From Jaenimonas drosophilae (lineage: Eukaryota > Euglenozoa > Kinetoplastea > Trypanosomatida > Trypanosomatidae): a stretch of DNA of 64,000 bases. The stretch covers positions 1 to 64,000 of the forward strand of contig JASAON010001616.1 in NCBI GenBank assembly GCA_030849065.1, written 5' to 3'. Position 1 is the first letter of the stretch. Each line of letters opens with the position of its first letter. A program made the translations under genes and the position numbers. Under the pieces are notes generated by a model. The model worked only from the letters and a program-made list of their open reading frames with translations, searched no databases and had not been told where the DNA came from. Shown piece by piece: positions 9,201-15,969 of this stretch.

Positions 9201-12071
9201 TGCGGGCTGCAGAGGGAAGGCCTGCACAGAAGGTGCACCGCGTCCGTGGCGCACAGAGTCCTTGGGCAAGGTGCCTCGACGCTGAGCACGTTGAAGAACC
9301 ATGAGGAGCACTTCCATGGAGCGATCATCAAGATCTGCGTCTTCCACAACATGAATGGCACACCGCCAAAGGTGTAGTACACGAGTGAAGTACTTCTCCA
9401 ACTCCATACCCAAGCCCGAGGTGCCATCCATGGAAATGAAAAATGGCGGCAACTCACACAGGAGAGATAGCTCACTGGTCGTTGGGGTGATGCCAAGATG
9501 GACGTACACCGACTCCAGGGTCCCGACGACGAGTTGCACAACATCGAGGAATTCCGTCATGGTGAGACGGTGCTCATCCATGTTATAGGTTGGGCTTTCC
9601 ACGGAGGAAAGAGAGGCGAGGGAGGAGGAACCGAGCTCGATGGAGGCTTCCGTCTGAAAGTGTCTTTCTCCCACATCATCCATGGCGGATGGCGAAGGAA
9701 CAAGAGAGGATGAGGTGTGAGGGACGCTGCCGTGTGCTCGACGGGAGGGGACGAAGATCTCCGCCTGTTCCAGTAGCTCCGTCAGGAGGTGGCGCAGCTC
9801 CACGCGTCCATCAAGCAAATCAAAGACTTCCACGTTGCAACAACACACGGCAGGGGTCAACAGGCCCGCTGCCATGCGAAGTCGTGCACTGAGCTCTCGC
9901 TTGGTGAAGACGTGGTTCAGCAGATCCACACAACTTCGCACGAGGGCGAGGTAGGAAGGCACCTCCAGCCACGAAGGTGGTCCACGCGGGGTGACGCAGC
10001 GCTCCTCCACCTCCTTCCTCGGGCGGCTGCCGAGGACCGACTTCAGCAAAGACCGGGCGAAGCTTGTGTTGGCCACGCCACTCTTGTTGCTGACGGCGGA
10101 AGGGCTGCTGTACTCGGGGCCACCGCGCATATCCGGCCCACCAGGATTGGAGCCGAAGGAGAGGTTCCCCATGGAGAGACCATCGGCACGTGAGTTAGGA
10201 CCTCTGGGTGGCAGGCCGCCGTCATCAGCCACAGATGTTGGCGGCAGGACTCCAGGGCGTTGGCCACCGAGCAAACACAGTTGCTGCACAAGTCCTAGCA
10301 AGGTGGGATCGGCCGCAACGAGCTCTGCCGATGCAACAATGATGCGCTCTAGTTGGAGAGGAAAGTCCATCTGTAGTAGCTTCCCAACCACTTCCTCACG
10401 AAGCTGCTGCAAATCATCGTCACTGTGGTTCGTTGCGGCCGATGTGCCATCGTGTAGGTGGAGTGACTGGAACACCGCCAGGAAGAGCTCGGTGAGGTTC
10501 AGCACATTTTCATATAGCGCCACTCTGTGGCTACGTGGAACAGGGGTCGCAGACTCCGTGTCCGTGAGAATTTGCGAGCTCAGTGAAAAGAGAGTGGTGA
10601 TGGTCGGCATCACACTCCAGTGATTTATCTCCTTAGTGGTGTACAGCACTGTGACCACCACATCGAGTGCAAGTTGTGTGGCTCCGTCAAAGGAGCTGTC
10701 ACGACCAGCGAGCATCATGCTCTGTAGCTGTGAGCGCGTGAGTACTGCCTGGTTCAGTGCACTGGAGCACCCTCCATCCTTCTGCTTCGTGAGGTTGCTG
10801 ATGTCTTCTCCAGCGTAGGAAAGGACGGCATGTCTCAGGGGTGAATGAGAAGCGTGGCTCACGGAGGTCCACCCACCCGCGGATGGGCCTGGGCGGAGTC
10901 CTCCACTATTCACGAGACCTGCGTTGGAGAAAGACAGTGAGGGTGTGCCGGTACGTCGTTGTGTGGGAGCTCGATAGACATGCATCGCTGAGGTAACTGT
11001 GACGCCAGAGGAGAGTGAGGGGAGATCTCCCACGTTGAAGAGCATTCCTTCAGCACGATCGGTGAGATCATCATCCTGCGCTGGACTTCCTCCATGAGCC
11101 TCAAAGGTGGTGCGAATTGCGCCATCATCGGCCTCGTGTGGGCGAAGGGGGCGACCCTGTGCAATGCGCAGACGCAAGCCGTAGAACATGGCCAACACGA
11201 GAGGCATGGGCTCAGCATAGAGCATCTGTCGCGAGCAACCAGAGTGGTGCTCGCAGCAACTGCGCATGATTCCTAGCACATCGCTCACTGCACAAAAGTA
11301 AGAGCTCGGGAGGTAGGCATGTGAGGCATCACGACGACACGCTTCATCACAAAAGCACTTGTACACAGAGGCCATCCACTGGAGATGCTGGCCACTGACT
11401 ACTTCGTTTCCCAAGTGTTGGAAGAGTGTTCCACCAGCAGCTTCGTCTCCCCCAACCATGGCAATACAGCTTTGGCGTGAGGTGAGCTGGGCGAGCATGA
11501 ACAAGGTGTGCTCCACGCTGAGCGCTGAGAGCTCGGGAAGCCAACGCTTCTGCGGCAGTCCAGTCAACACGGTTTGTCCGACATACTGGAGAAGATACCT
11601 TCCCAGTTCTGCCAACACTTCTCCCGCGTCCAGCACCACGAGTGCAAAGAGGGACAGCTTCTGTAGCCCACCGGCCAGAGTGGCGATCCTCCACACGATG
11701 TGGGCGAGCTCCGTCCACAGACGACGTACTGAGTCTGTTGGTGGCCGCACAGGAGCTGATGTCTCTGTTAGCAATGAGCCACTTCCTCCGTCTGCACCCT
11801 CTCGGAGTGCCTTAATAAAGGAAGGTGAAGGGGTGAGCGTTTGTACTGTGGTGAGCTCCTCCGTCGGTCGTCCCCTTGAGTGGCTCTTGTGCTTCGATGG
11901 CTTTGTGCTTGATGAACGTGAGGATCCTCCGGCGGAGCGTCCACCGTCTCGTGAGCGTTGTGCCTCCCCGTCCTGTGTGTAGCGATAAAACATAATGACC
12001 CCCTGCAGGGCATAGAAGAGTTTCTCCGCATGGGAGAGATCCCGTGCAGTCAGGGCCGCACGATGAGGCAT
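219..12071 (-). CDS. Giant BEACH-WD40 protein (neurobeachin/LYST/ALFY-like)
   Basis: The 3950-residue protein has the domain order of BEACH scaffold proteins, which act in vesicle trafficking, membrane fission and autophagy. A long helical N-terminal part (about 1-1250) is followed by a ConA-like lectin stretch (about 1310-1440, including FTLSTYFRFD), a further helical region, a PH-like segment (about 2960-3100), the BEACH domain (about 3150-3540) and WD40-like repeats to the C-terminus. BEACH hallmarks are clear: NQYPILPWVLADY, LLPEFYTNAAFL, DVVLPPWA and LHQWIDLIFG. A His/Gln-rich insertion of about 35 residues splits the early BEACH domain, and a Q7/H-rich tract lies between BEACH and WD40. 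Ser/Thr/Gly-rich insertions around residues 2000-2350 look disordered. The ATG at 12071 opens a plausible N-terminus. Family membership is secure, but the exact orthologue among the BEACH classes is not. Confidence 0.95.
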   Translation of the reverse strand: MPHRAALTARDLSHAEKLFYALQGVIMFYRYTQDGEAQRSRDGGRSAGGSSRSSSTKPSKHKSHSRGRPTEELTTVQTLTPSPSFIKALREGADGGSGSLLTETSAPVRPPTDSVRRLWTELAHIVWRIATLAGGLQKLSLFALVVLDAGEVLAELGRYLLQYVGQTVLTGLPQKRWLPELSALSVEHTLFMLAQLTSRQSCIAMVGGDEAAGGTLFQHLGNEVVSGQHLQWMASVYKCFCDEACRRDASHAYLPSSYFCAVSDVLGIMRSCCEHHSGCSRQMLYAEPMPLVLAMFYGLRLRIAQGRPLRPHEADDGAIRTTFEAHGGSPAQDDDLTDRAEGMLFNVGDLPSLSSGVTVTSAMHVYRAPTQRRTGTPSLSFSNAGLVNSGGLRPGPSAGGWTSVSHASHSPLRHAVLSYAGEDISNLTKQKDGGCSSALNQAVLTRSQLQSMMLAGRDSSFDGATQLALDVVVTVLYTTKEINHWSVMPTITTLFSLSSQILTDTESATPVPRSHRVALYENVLNLTELFLAVFQSLHLHDGTSAATNHSDDDLQQLREEVVGKLLQMDFPLQLERIIVASAELVAADPTLLGLVQQLCLLGGQRPGVLPPTSVADDGGLPPRGPNSRADGLSMGNLSFGSNPGGPDMRGGPEYSSPSAVSNKSGVANTSFARSLLKSVLGSRPRKEVEERCVTPRGPPSWLEVPSYLALVRSCVDLLNHVFTKRELSARLRMAAGLLTPAVCCCNVEVFDLLDGRVELRHLLTELLEQAEIFVPSRRAHGSVPHTSSSLVPSPSAMDDVGERHFQTEASIELGSSSLASLSSVESPTYNMDEHRLTMTEFLDVVQLVVGTLESVYVHLGITPTTSELSLLCELPPFFISMDGTSGLGMELEKYFTRVLHLWRCAIHVVEDADLDDRSMEVLLMVLQRAQRRGTLPKDSVRHGRGAPSVQAFPLQPAPRRPLSAQHAIEDSSDAEYTRTMEELSTVFSTLLHRRPASMHPGHLSTLFSIFANHESSLARLGKECIVISFGCREMYTAYAKVLEEGEDLLLTPLLFLFSRYLDSGRLTDEVRHERRVWLHQHGCVKAVLHVLHRYLKAPHASYKFAKVVPQLFHFLSSVEPSQGISPNLQDSRFVDDLCGLLTRLRGTEYYIIVAQSIVDATTNHYEDDRSVTYSTRLIGSFQVPTVNCAAQKLIFLDLIPSIARCIHSRDMGLYHNLMEVVLIVLKCTGNVRSDRLVDFALTHQLSQLLPFLELPANLMDELPFSGSAHNLWAFWYPVLVNSPQRSEWRFSSSGGGVRLTVGRWPADGFTLSTYFRFDAIGPSVPIMDFLPGDLLGCCRGSSSGGGSTSASFLSVSGGDSVHLKRGTERVIVNERHPLQDFSAGKWLHVCVVLSPRHTLTFYLNGFRAGECAHRYYPAELEATVNIGFVDKSISDAWYSIGDIVIWGRELSPAEVEADGAYLDDLPRFPKLQVQDIPRSMATAAGAATASPVSDRLARYVPHAHTHHTILLNVIESGDSVPAFMAKLVGRHATPPTRWVDFHLLWASRGGVQHMLNWMETAPNPAPLEELVHLIAESIRRTILVSTMEPHLYLLLGYRLKQRGAFITKTMCDHLIYLCTSHFAVRGSNTCDGEVHRVIINRLMFEHVLSDVHLYAAMPKDVAMYLLHVMERLFCPSACPYAKRNALFVTPCRLVDPLLHGLASAATKLSVPLREAIVACIKQIVIAVDMEESLVHAVAAQAAILSPMEVAEASSQNTSVQVVLPSMAHAGVELSLRAAGHISVLLLRCLVDFSMHYASFWISFARVVDLPWYIACTSRFADPVSVLYATYLLFTSARHSPALADEVAKHQTIIIEVLRTHATVPELVLLLLALTMGATQHINLLSPQTPLLKQMEYALHGTSPEPDQLVAPIYIKVFLLHLHDTAHKSRFMKEEELLTSVLHRKRREGLLLRRYASLARTCVRLMHAIIHRRYPSALHKRPGPPLPPSRSTSHVLANEDGDTLTGKKGSSRGFASSPGSISSPTSASRAAIMRPRSPAPPPLLLEDVVSSAPTQARFIRSSRYSRAFAVLRVCVLLWIPVQAKRYTWRGAGGVAGSSNKYASTVFCLRTLRRYTSLPSMFHVFTTSPLQTSALSTLVSYISLDLLNPALQRWEEGMEQLCQTRLTPPLITSSTPQGHSHMSEVTESMTTESGPTVVVVGPHGTSSSVDGGERLIMHHGFGSASVGRECETPLTVTTANVGEPCFLHVATTSTTAETMGGGGSLGDREMSGSYPLVDGAESEPLPAVPATRTPAERVLLARRTASDSRHHHRHHLPSYASSQGDGSRRGAGFVAQESLSHSLPHVVASTMGTSRERDDCVCGGSEGSSSSPGEVGSHGYSSVGGPGSSYFGDQPPRLRVVGSTILFVENLSYVVQTFGDTLRHETVGVLAELIRVSLRTLPVQRWIGGPSYGSCGGLLFQMMLVTSANPSPENNVTNTLIRFFQLHVARAVRDELHSDLAVGEALGRGVNNSTTTTTVGSSTSNITAVSSSTSSSSDVFLFNVIHFTELLVDMVSLSLLNLEATITFLMTLLHLSKRAWQQRYADQLSEQVLRACISVLNRQAMREVSAEVMRCVASLGVLALRPGWMGKGVLESLLFVLLRVYTSAPPAWMSSAEAHLRQRYIIHLLIHLMKVYAGTTELRKALTVRTLTQRISLYEPMTAALLSDVDDHLRSKRFDAFLDANTSAMESLMSSRLKEKAELCYKSCMKARIEYIKRVKAFNELYQSLTELRAGHHPVDLHRCFVGRFSSFVACAPEVEAGQLPWFMLNAYSCEGTSTSSTTRSQKRRSSERGSGDGEASTVGAHEEEQGAESHFHYMDSERNYAPFVAHGGVGSKDGDATCRCEESCRHVCAIIPSGAGRYWPYMSVDPQPPFMDPRVKLRSSAVSLVRHLLAPEEVLRFISNGFRIHGLHAIPCLVLLTDRSVRLIGYSQVTRSGDIILCQHADSVEGESAELHDADSAVAMLSRHKRRSAFSAFTAMTKQIQRLLLDDPDEAVAQGFRDGSRVAQALKQSSTTKDLKDLFWTYPLMNFRCVRTLRYMHLSTAVEFELYFGDGALISLVDAGQSMNPAVRSEFLSRLSEVLRPHEVPCVDETDRPTAMRSMLVRWAAGSLSNLHYMLFLNEMAGRSRRDLNQYPILPWVLADYSAPSLDFEAAHTFRNLAYPMGAQSEARQCSVREKYANAAEFQASAEDGGSPHQQHHHHGGLGAFGRRTRRQTASVYPFHHGSHYSTSGGVLYYLLRVEPYTTFAKIFQGGELDLPSRLFSSIPASFMSCVNGPTDCKELLPEFYTNAAFLRNADHLALGTTDDGEVVNDVVLPPWAKQSTQVFTAVMRYALECSHTTQHLHQWIDLIFGVRRRGPAAAEALNVFQRMTYGEEVMQALQEARTPHDCDVIIAEVDNFGQTPIQLFQERHPAHHELEPVSNAARSVAASAFAFLSSPTPSINSSKPSSIVGGGAGGNTASSHIYTAAFDHEAHKILGMLLHAHDDPLTHFFVDEVADGILESTNTNADQLAAHFSGRRNPPVMSFCCTRGGKVACSYPRWLAVEGSNTKFGWFEKESRLMRFHCVGGDDDPLQQQQQQQHQHAHQQDCAGGACGGVLRCTSRLAFDSPGESCLRIRAVAVSRCESLVMVGVNSGTIYCLYPDVDGQQVLLHATLNHHTHPILGLVVEPHTSRAISFTCSSTDEPILWRLRPSHSVKMRRLATQSMLTRVSSPATDAHEEDGVVVAACLDKVDGLVVCATARCVCIFDGNGDAFGAGILPGTSQPTAVVTLLDEDGGCGVAVDVPSSREGNEHVRSTTVAKMTSICIYETCEWAAGIRVLVSGHEDGSVSLWRCTRLPPDTVAAGRIAVVEHHAIVGQTRGVHGAVRALHQVKAEVPHFLVGFEDGSVRSMRYEVPDMNANKGEKKSSK
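1204..1230 (-). repeat. In-frame CAA/CAG microsatellite (polyQ)
   Basis: The plus strand carries a (GTT)n run that reads as CAA codons on the coding strand. It encodes seven Gln followed by an H/Q-rich stretch in the linker between the BEACH and WD40 domains. Such repeats change length easily, so the residue count may vary between strains. Confidence 0.85.
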
Positions 12072-12862
12072 TCACAGTGAAAATGCAGTTATAGTCTGTG
12101 TGTGCGTGAAGGAGAGATCTGATGGTACGTGTGAATGAATATATGAACTAGTTGTATGTGAGTGTGCCAAGGTTGTGCACCCCCACTTCCCCCCAACAAT
12201 GGATGTCCTCGGGTTGCCGGAAGCACGGCTGAAGAGGATATGGAGGGAGAGATGGAGAGAGCTCTCCTGGCTGTTTCTGAAGCAGATGTCAAGAACACAG
12301 AAAGTGAAGATCGTACATACGAAATGTTGAGCGCACAGAAGAGTGTCAATGATGATCAATGCGTACCTTCAAAAAGCCGCAGCTCCCATGGAGAAAAAAA
12401 TGTGTGCCGTGTCACAAGGGGGCAATGATACAACGTGGGTAGTGCTGGGGATACAGTACAGGTGCATTCTGATCTTTGTGAGGAGGTTGTGTGCCAGAGC
12501 GTATAGTGAGCTAAATCATCTGGCATCACCTTGTCCCCACGATGTGCTTGTGTCCTGGACGGAGGAAAAAAGCAGTTTCAGATACACAGTGTCAACGATG
12601 TCCACTCACACAGAAAACAGGGGAGAGTGTGTGGGAGGGGGGGGGTGAGTGAGTGAAAGGAAGCGCGGTCGTGGAGGACTCAATGGACGTAGTAGAAGTG
12701 TGAGTGAGCAGCGGCGTGGCCGCGGTAAGGTTGGATAACCTCCTTCCGAGAAGAAAACCAAAAAGCAGGCTGAAGCACACAGGAGTGTGGGTTGTCGTCC
12801 TCCATCGGCTAGCTACGCTGTTGTCTGACGAACCCTTCCTGCGACTGCAGACAATGGATCCA
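12072..12862 (-). other. Intergenic/UTR between UBE2S-like and BEACH genes
   Basis: This 0.8 kb holds no convincing ORF. It should contain the 3' UTR of the UBE2S-like gene and the 5' UTR and splice acceptor of the BEACH gene. A nine-base G run on the plus strand (12637-12645), followed by GTGAGTGAGTG, gives a poly-C tract in the transcript sense. Confidence 0.7.
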
Positions 12863-13627
12863 CTATATGCGCTTCAGAGCAGCCTTCTTCTTCTCCAACG
12901 CCTTTGTCTTCTTGTTTAGTGCCGCCTTCTCTGCACTGCTACTCGACTTCACAGACACACCATTGAGATTGCAGAAGCCATCGTCGGTGTTGCGAAGTCC
13001 ACCGAGGCTCGATGGCGATGCCGATCCATTCCCACGACCCATCAATCCTTCCATCGGCTCATTCTCTCCGGACTCTGTCGCAGCACAGCCTGTACCGCCG
13101 GCCATAGCCGCTGCGGTTGAATCCACCTCACTCTTCTTCTCTGGCACCACAAACCGCGCCGCGTGGGCGGGTCGCAGCGCATGGATGTTGGTGAACATCA
13201 CGGCCTTCCGCTCGTAGGTGGCGTAGTCCTCCAGAATGAGCCTTCCGGCCTCCTCGTTAAGGGCACTGGCAGGGTTGGGCTCGATGAGAAGACACCGAAT
13301 TACCTGCATCACGTGGCGCAGACCAACCTCGCGGTTCCAGTCCTTCTTGAGCGCATTGACGCAGATGTCTCCCTTCTCGGAGACGTTTGGATGAAAAATG
13401 CGTGTGCGGAAGTAGCCCTTGGGTGGTACCTCGGGGTACTGCTCGTCAAAGACCAGGGCGACAAGGAACCGGCCAGCTGCAAATGGGGTGCCTTCGGGGC
13501 CGTCCAGCTCAAAGCGCAGCTCGCTGAGGTCCTCCGAGGTGCACAGGGAGATTCCATCGAGTGGCTCAGCCTCAACCTCCTGCATCTGTCGCATGACAGT
13601 GCGGATGCCCGTCGCAGAGAGAGGCAT
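12863..13627 (-). CDS. Ubiquitin-conjugating enzyme E2, UBE2S-like
   Basis: The 254-residue protein has a full UBC fold at about residues 1-150, with the HPN motif (HPNVSEKGDIC) and catalytic Cys89 in GDICVNALKKDW. The stretch around EPNPASALNEEAGRL closely resembles human UBE2S, which extends Lys11 ubiquitin chains on substrates of the anaphase-promoting complex. A disordered linker (about 155-230) leads to a Lys-rich tail ending KKAALKRI. Human UBE2S likewise ends in a basic tail with a Leu-Arg motif that docks on the APC/C. The longer open frame up to 13735 starts with TTG and lacks support, so the ATG at 13627 is chosen; it places the UBC domain directly at the N-terminus. The function is inferred from the family. 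Confidence 0.9.
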   Translation of the reverse strand: MPLSATGIRTVMRQMQEVEAEPLDGISLCTSEDLSELRFELDGPEGTPFAAGRFLVALVFDEQYPEVPPKGYFRTRIFHPNVSEKGDICVNALKKDWNREVGLRHVMQVIRCLLIEPNPASALNEEAGRLILEDYATYERKAVMFTNIHALRPAHAARFVVPEKKSEVDSTAAAMAGGTGCAATESGENEPMEGLMGRGNGSASPSSLGGLRNTDDGFCNLNGVSVKSSSSAEKAALNKKTKALEKKKAALKRI

Positions 13628-13975
13628 TTTATGAAGTTGGGGAGATGGCAGGTATATGCGTGGTGCTGCTGTACGAACGAGATGCAGTGATGAATGGAAG
13701 TATGGACAGACGTGGTGCTCCGTGTCAGGCTCCAAATCGAAAGCGTTGTATAGGACGAAAGCGAAATGGGGTACCCGCGCTAAAGCGCCTAGGTTGGCTT
13801 TCTTTCAAGGAAGGAAAAGGAGAACAAAGCATGGGTAAGAAAGCGTCCATCATCACTGTGCACGTGACCAGGCACTGACACCTGCAGAATACTGTCGTTG
13901 GCCTTCAAGGTACACCAGTGTTCTGGATACATCCTCATCTCACATTCATTTGGTGCACTTCACGCACCCTTCATC
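13628..13975 (-). other. Intergenic/UTR region
   Basis: About 350 bp separates the UBE2S-like start from the stop of the upstream 569-aa gene. I see no gene here. It should hold the splice acceptor for the E2 gene and the 3' UTR of its neighbour. Confidence 0.6.
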
Positions 13976-15685
13976 TCACAGCTCATCCGCCGCGGCTGGA
14001 GGTTCGCTTGCTGTAGCCTCTGTTGGAGGATACATCTGCTTTAGCTTGATCATCCACTGTTGCACGCCATGTTCATAGAGGAGGGCGTCACCATGACGAG
14101 TGAGGTCAATATGGCTATCCATGGCTTCATAGACCTCCACGTCACGAAGGGTATAGATCGTAAGCAGCTCACAGAGCTGGTACTCAAGCGGCATCCTGAG
14201 CATGTGCTCCTCTCGAAGTATCTGAACGCGGGCATCAATCTCGAGCTCCGTTTCCAGCGTGTTCCGCATCGCATCGTAGGGAAGATCCGTCCACGCCCGG
14301 ATCTGCTCCTCCTCAACCACCTGCCGGGCCTCCTTCTCCGCCAGAACCACACGGCTGAAGACAGTTGTTCCGCTGGTCCATCCAGACACTTTGGCAGCCG
14401 CCATGGACCGTCCAAAGGCCACGTGAAAGCGGTCATTCTGCTCCTCCAGGCGCAGAAGACCAAGGCCCACAACGAAGGACGTTTGCGCTTGAAGCAGCTC
14501 CAAGCTCTTTCGGTACCACACTTCTGTGCTCTCGAGCATCTTTACGCACTTACGCTTTCGCCGTCGAGCTTCCATCTCATACAGCTCCCCACGCGCTTGA
14601 GCCTCTCGTTGAAGCAGTCGCTCTCGTTGCATGTGTTGCAGTACCTTCCGCCCTCGTCGTCGCGCAATCCACGTGCAGAGTGCGCGCTCCAAGGGTAAGG
14701 TACCTACCACCAATACACGATGCTCGTACTCATACAACCTTGAGAGACCGTCAAAGGAGGTGCGTTCCTCTTGCTCCACATACCCCCGCGCTATTCCTTC
14801 AAGATCCTGGAGCCGCTCCAGACCTTCTGCAAGTTTCGGGTGAAGATGATCTCTCTCCCACGTCGGCGGAAGTGGAAGCTGCTGCATGCCATCCAGACAG
14901 GCAGACCACCACAGCCGCTCACGTTCGGCACACTCATCGCGAATGAAGAACACCATCCATTGGCCAGATGCTACGTGGAGAGGATTCAGTGCCGCATCAG
15001 AGAAGCTGGGAAGTTGTTTCTGCTCGAGCACAGCCTCCAGGGCCTCGAGGCCGTGAATATCTCGTGGCTGGGGAGGCCGTGGCGGTCTGGCAACCTTCAC
15101 CAAGGAAGACGACGACATCTTTTGCGAGCAGTGTGGTTGTGCCACTGCGGCACCAAGAGGGAAGCCAAGGATGGAGTGTTTGTACCTTGGAACCACAGGA
15201 CGCACCACGTACGAGGGAAGAAGTCGTCCGGACGGCGGCGTTGGGGCCGCAGCGGCCAACGTCTCCCCAACTGTCACGGGCGAACTGGATTCAGAGCTAC
15301 GCCGGCTGCTGCTGTTGGCGCTGCTACTTCCTAACTCCACAATCACTTCCACCACCTCGGTGTAGTCCTCCTCTACCGTTGGCTTCTGTGGAGGAGTGTC
15401 CTCCACTTCACTCACTTCAATGAGGGAGGCACGTGTCTTGCCTGCCACGGTGCGGTCGAGCGGCATGCCCATGGTGCTCCTGGCAGATGAACTCGACTGC
15501 AGCAGGGTGGAGATGGTGCTCGACCCACTTGTGCTGCCACGAGAGATGGGCGGCAGACGAGGCGGGGGTGTGGGGTGCATCTTTTCGTTGCCTACACGTG
15601 CGGAGGTGTTGGTGGGGATGCAGGGGAGGAGGTCGGGAATATACATTGGAGAGGGTTGTGCGCCATCTTTGCTAATGCCATGCAT
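13976..15685 (-). CDS. Conserved-type hypothetical protein, helical C-terminal half
   Basis: I do not recognise this 569-residue protein. The first 200 residues are Ser/Pro/Thr-rich and probably disordered, with an acidic patch (EEDYTEVVEVIVEL). From about residue 220 it becomes helical and rich in Arg, Glu and Trp, with long charged stretches such as RERLLQREAQARGELYEMEA and ARRRKRK that suggest coiled coil. It has no signal peptide or membrane segment. The ATG at 15685 is a true ATG. The mix of a disordered N-terminus and charged helices is common in kinetoplastid cytoskeletal or flagellar proteins, but that is only a composition argument. Confidence 0.8.
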   Translation of the reverse strand: MHGISKDGAQPSPMYIPDLLPCIPTNTSARVGNEKMHPTPPPRLPPISRGSTSGSSTISTLLQSSSSARSTMGMPLDRTVAGKTRASLIEVSEVEDTPPQKPTVEEDYTEVVEVIVELGSSSANSSSRRSSESSSPVTVGETLAAAAPTPPSGRLLPSYVVRPVVPRYKHSILGFPLGAAVAQPHCSQKMSSSSLVKVARPPRPPQPRDIHGLEALEAVLEQKQLPSFSDAALNPLHVASGQWMVFFIRDECAERERLWWSACLDGMQQLPLPPTWERDHLHPKLAEGLERLQDLEGIARGYVEQEERTSFDGLSRLYEYEHRVLVVGTLPLERALCTWIARRRGRKVLQHMQRERLLQREAQARGELYEMEARRRKRKCVKMLESTEVWYRKSLELLQAQTSFVVGLGLLRLEEQNDRFHVAFGRSMAAAKVSGWTSGTTVFSRVVLAEKEARQVVEEEQIRAWTDLPYDAMRNTLETELEIDARVQILREEHMLRMPLEYQLCELLTIYTLRDVEVYEAMDSHIDLTRHGDALLYEHGVQQWMIKLKQMYPPTEATASEPPAAADEL

Positions 15686-15969
15686 TGGACTTCACAAACT
15701 AACTAATCTCACACAAAAAAGGGACAAAACAAAGGGGCATGATGACGAGGAGGTCACAGGTATCTGCCAATGTGTACAGTAAACATAGATAGAAGGTATG
15801 CTTCTTTGCAGTGGAGGAGTAGGAGTAAGGTCTAGTGGCCAGAGCAGCTACACACTCACTGGGAAAAATAGAATATAGGATGGGTGTGCGCCACATACTG
15901 GCATCTATGCGGTGTGGGTCTATGTGTTTGTTATTGTGCTTTTGTGCGTGTTTTTTCATGAAGCACTCC

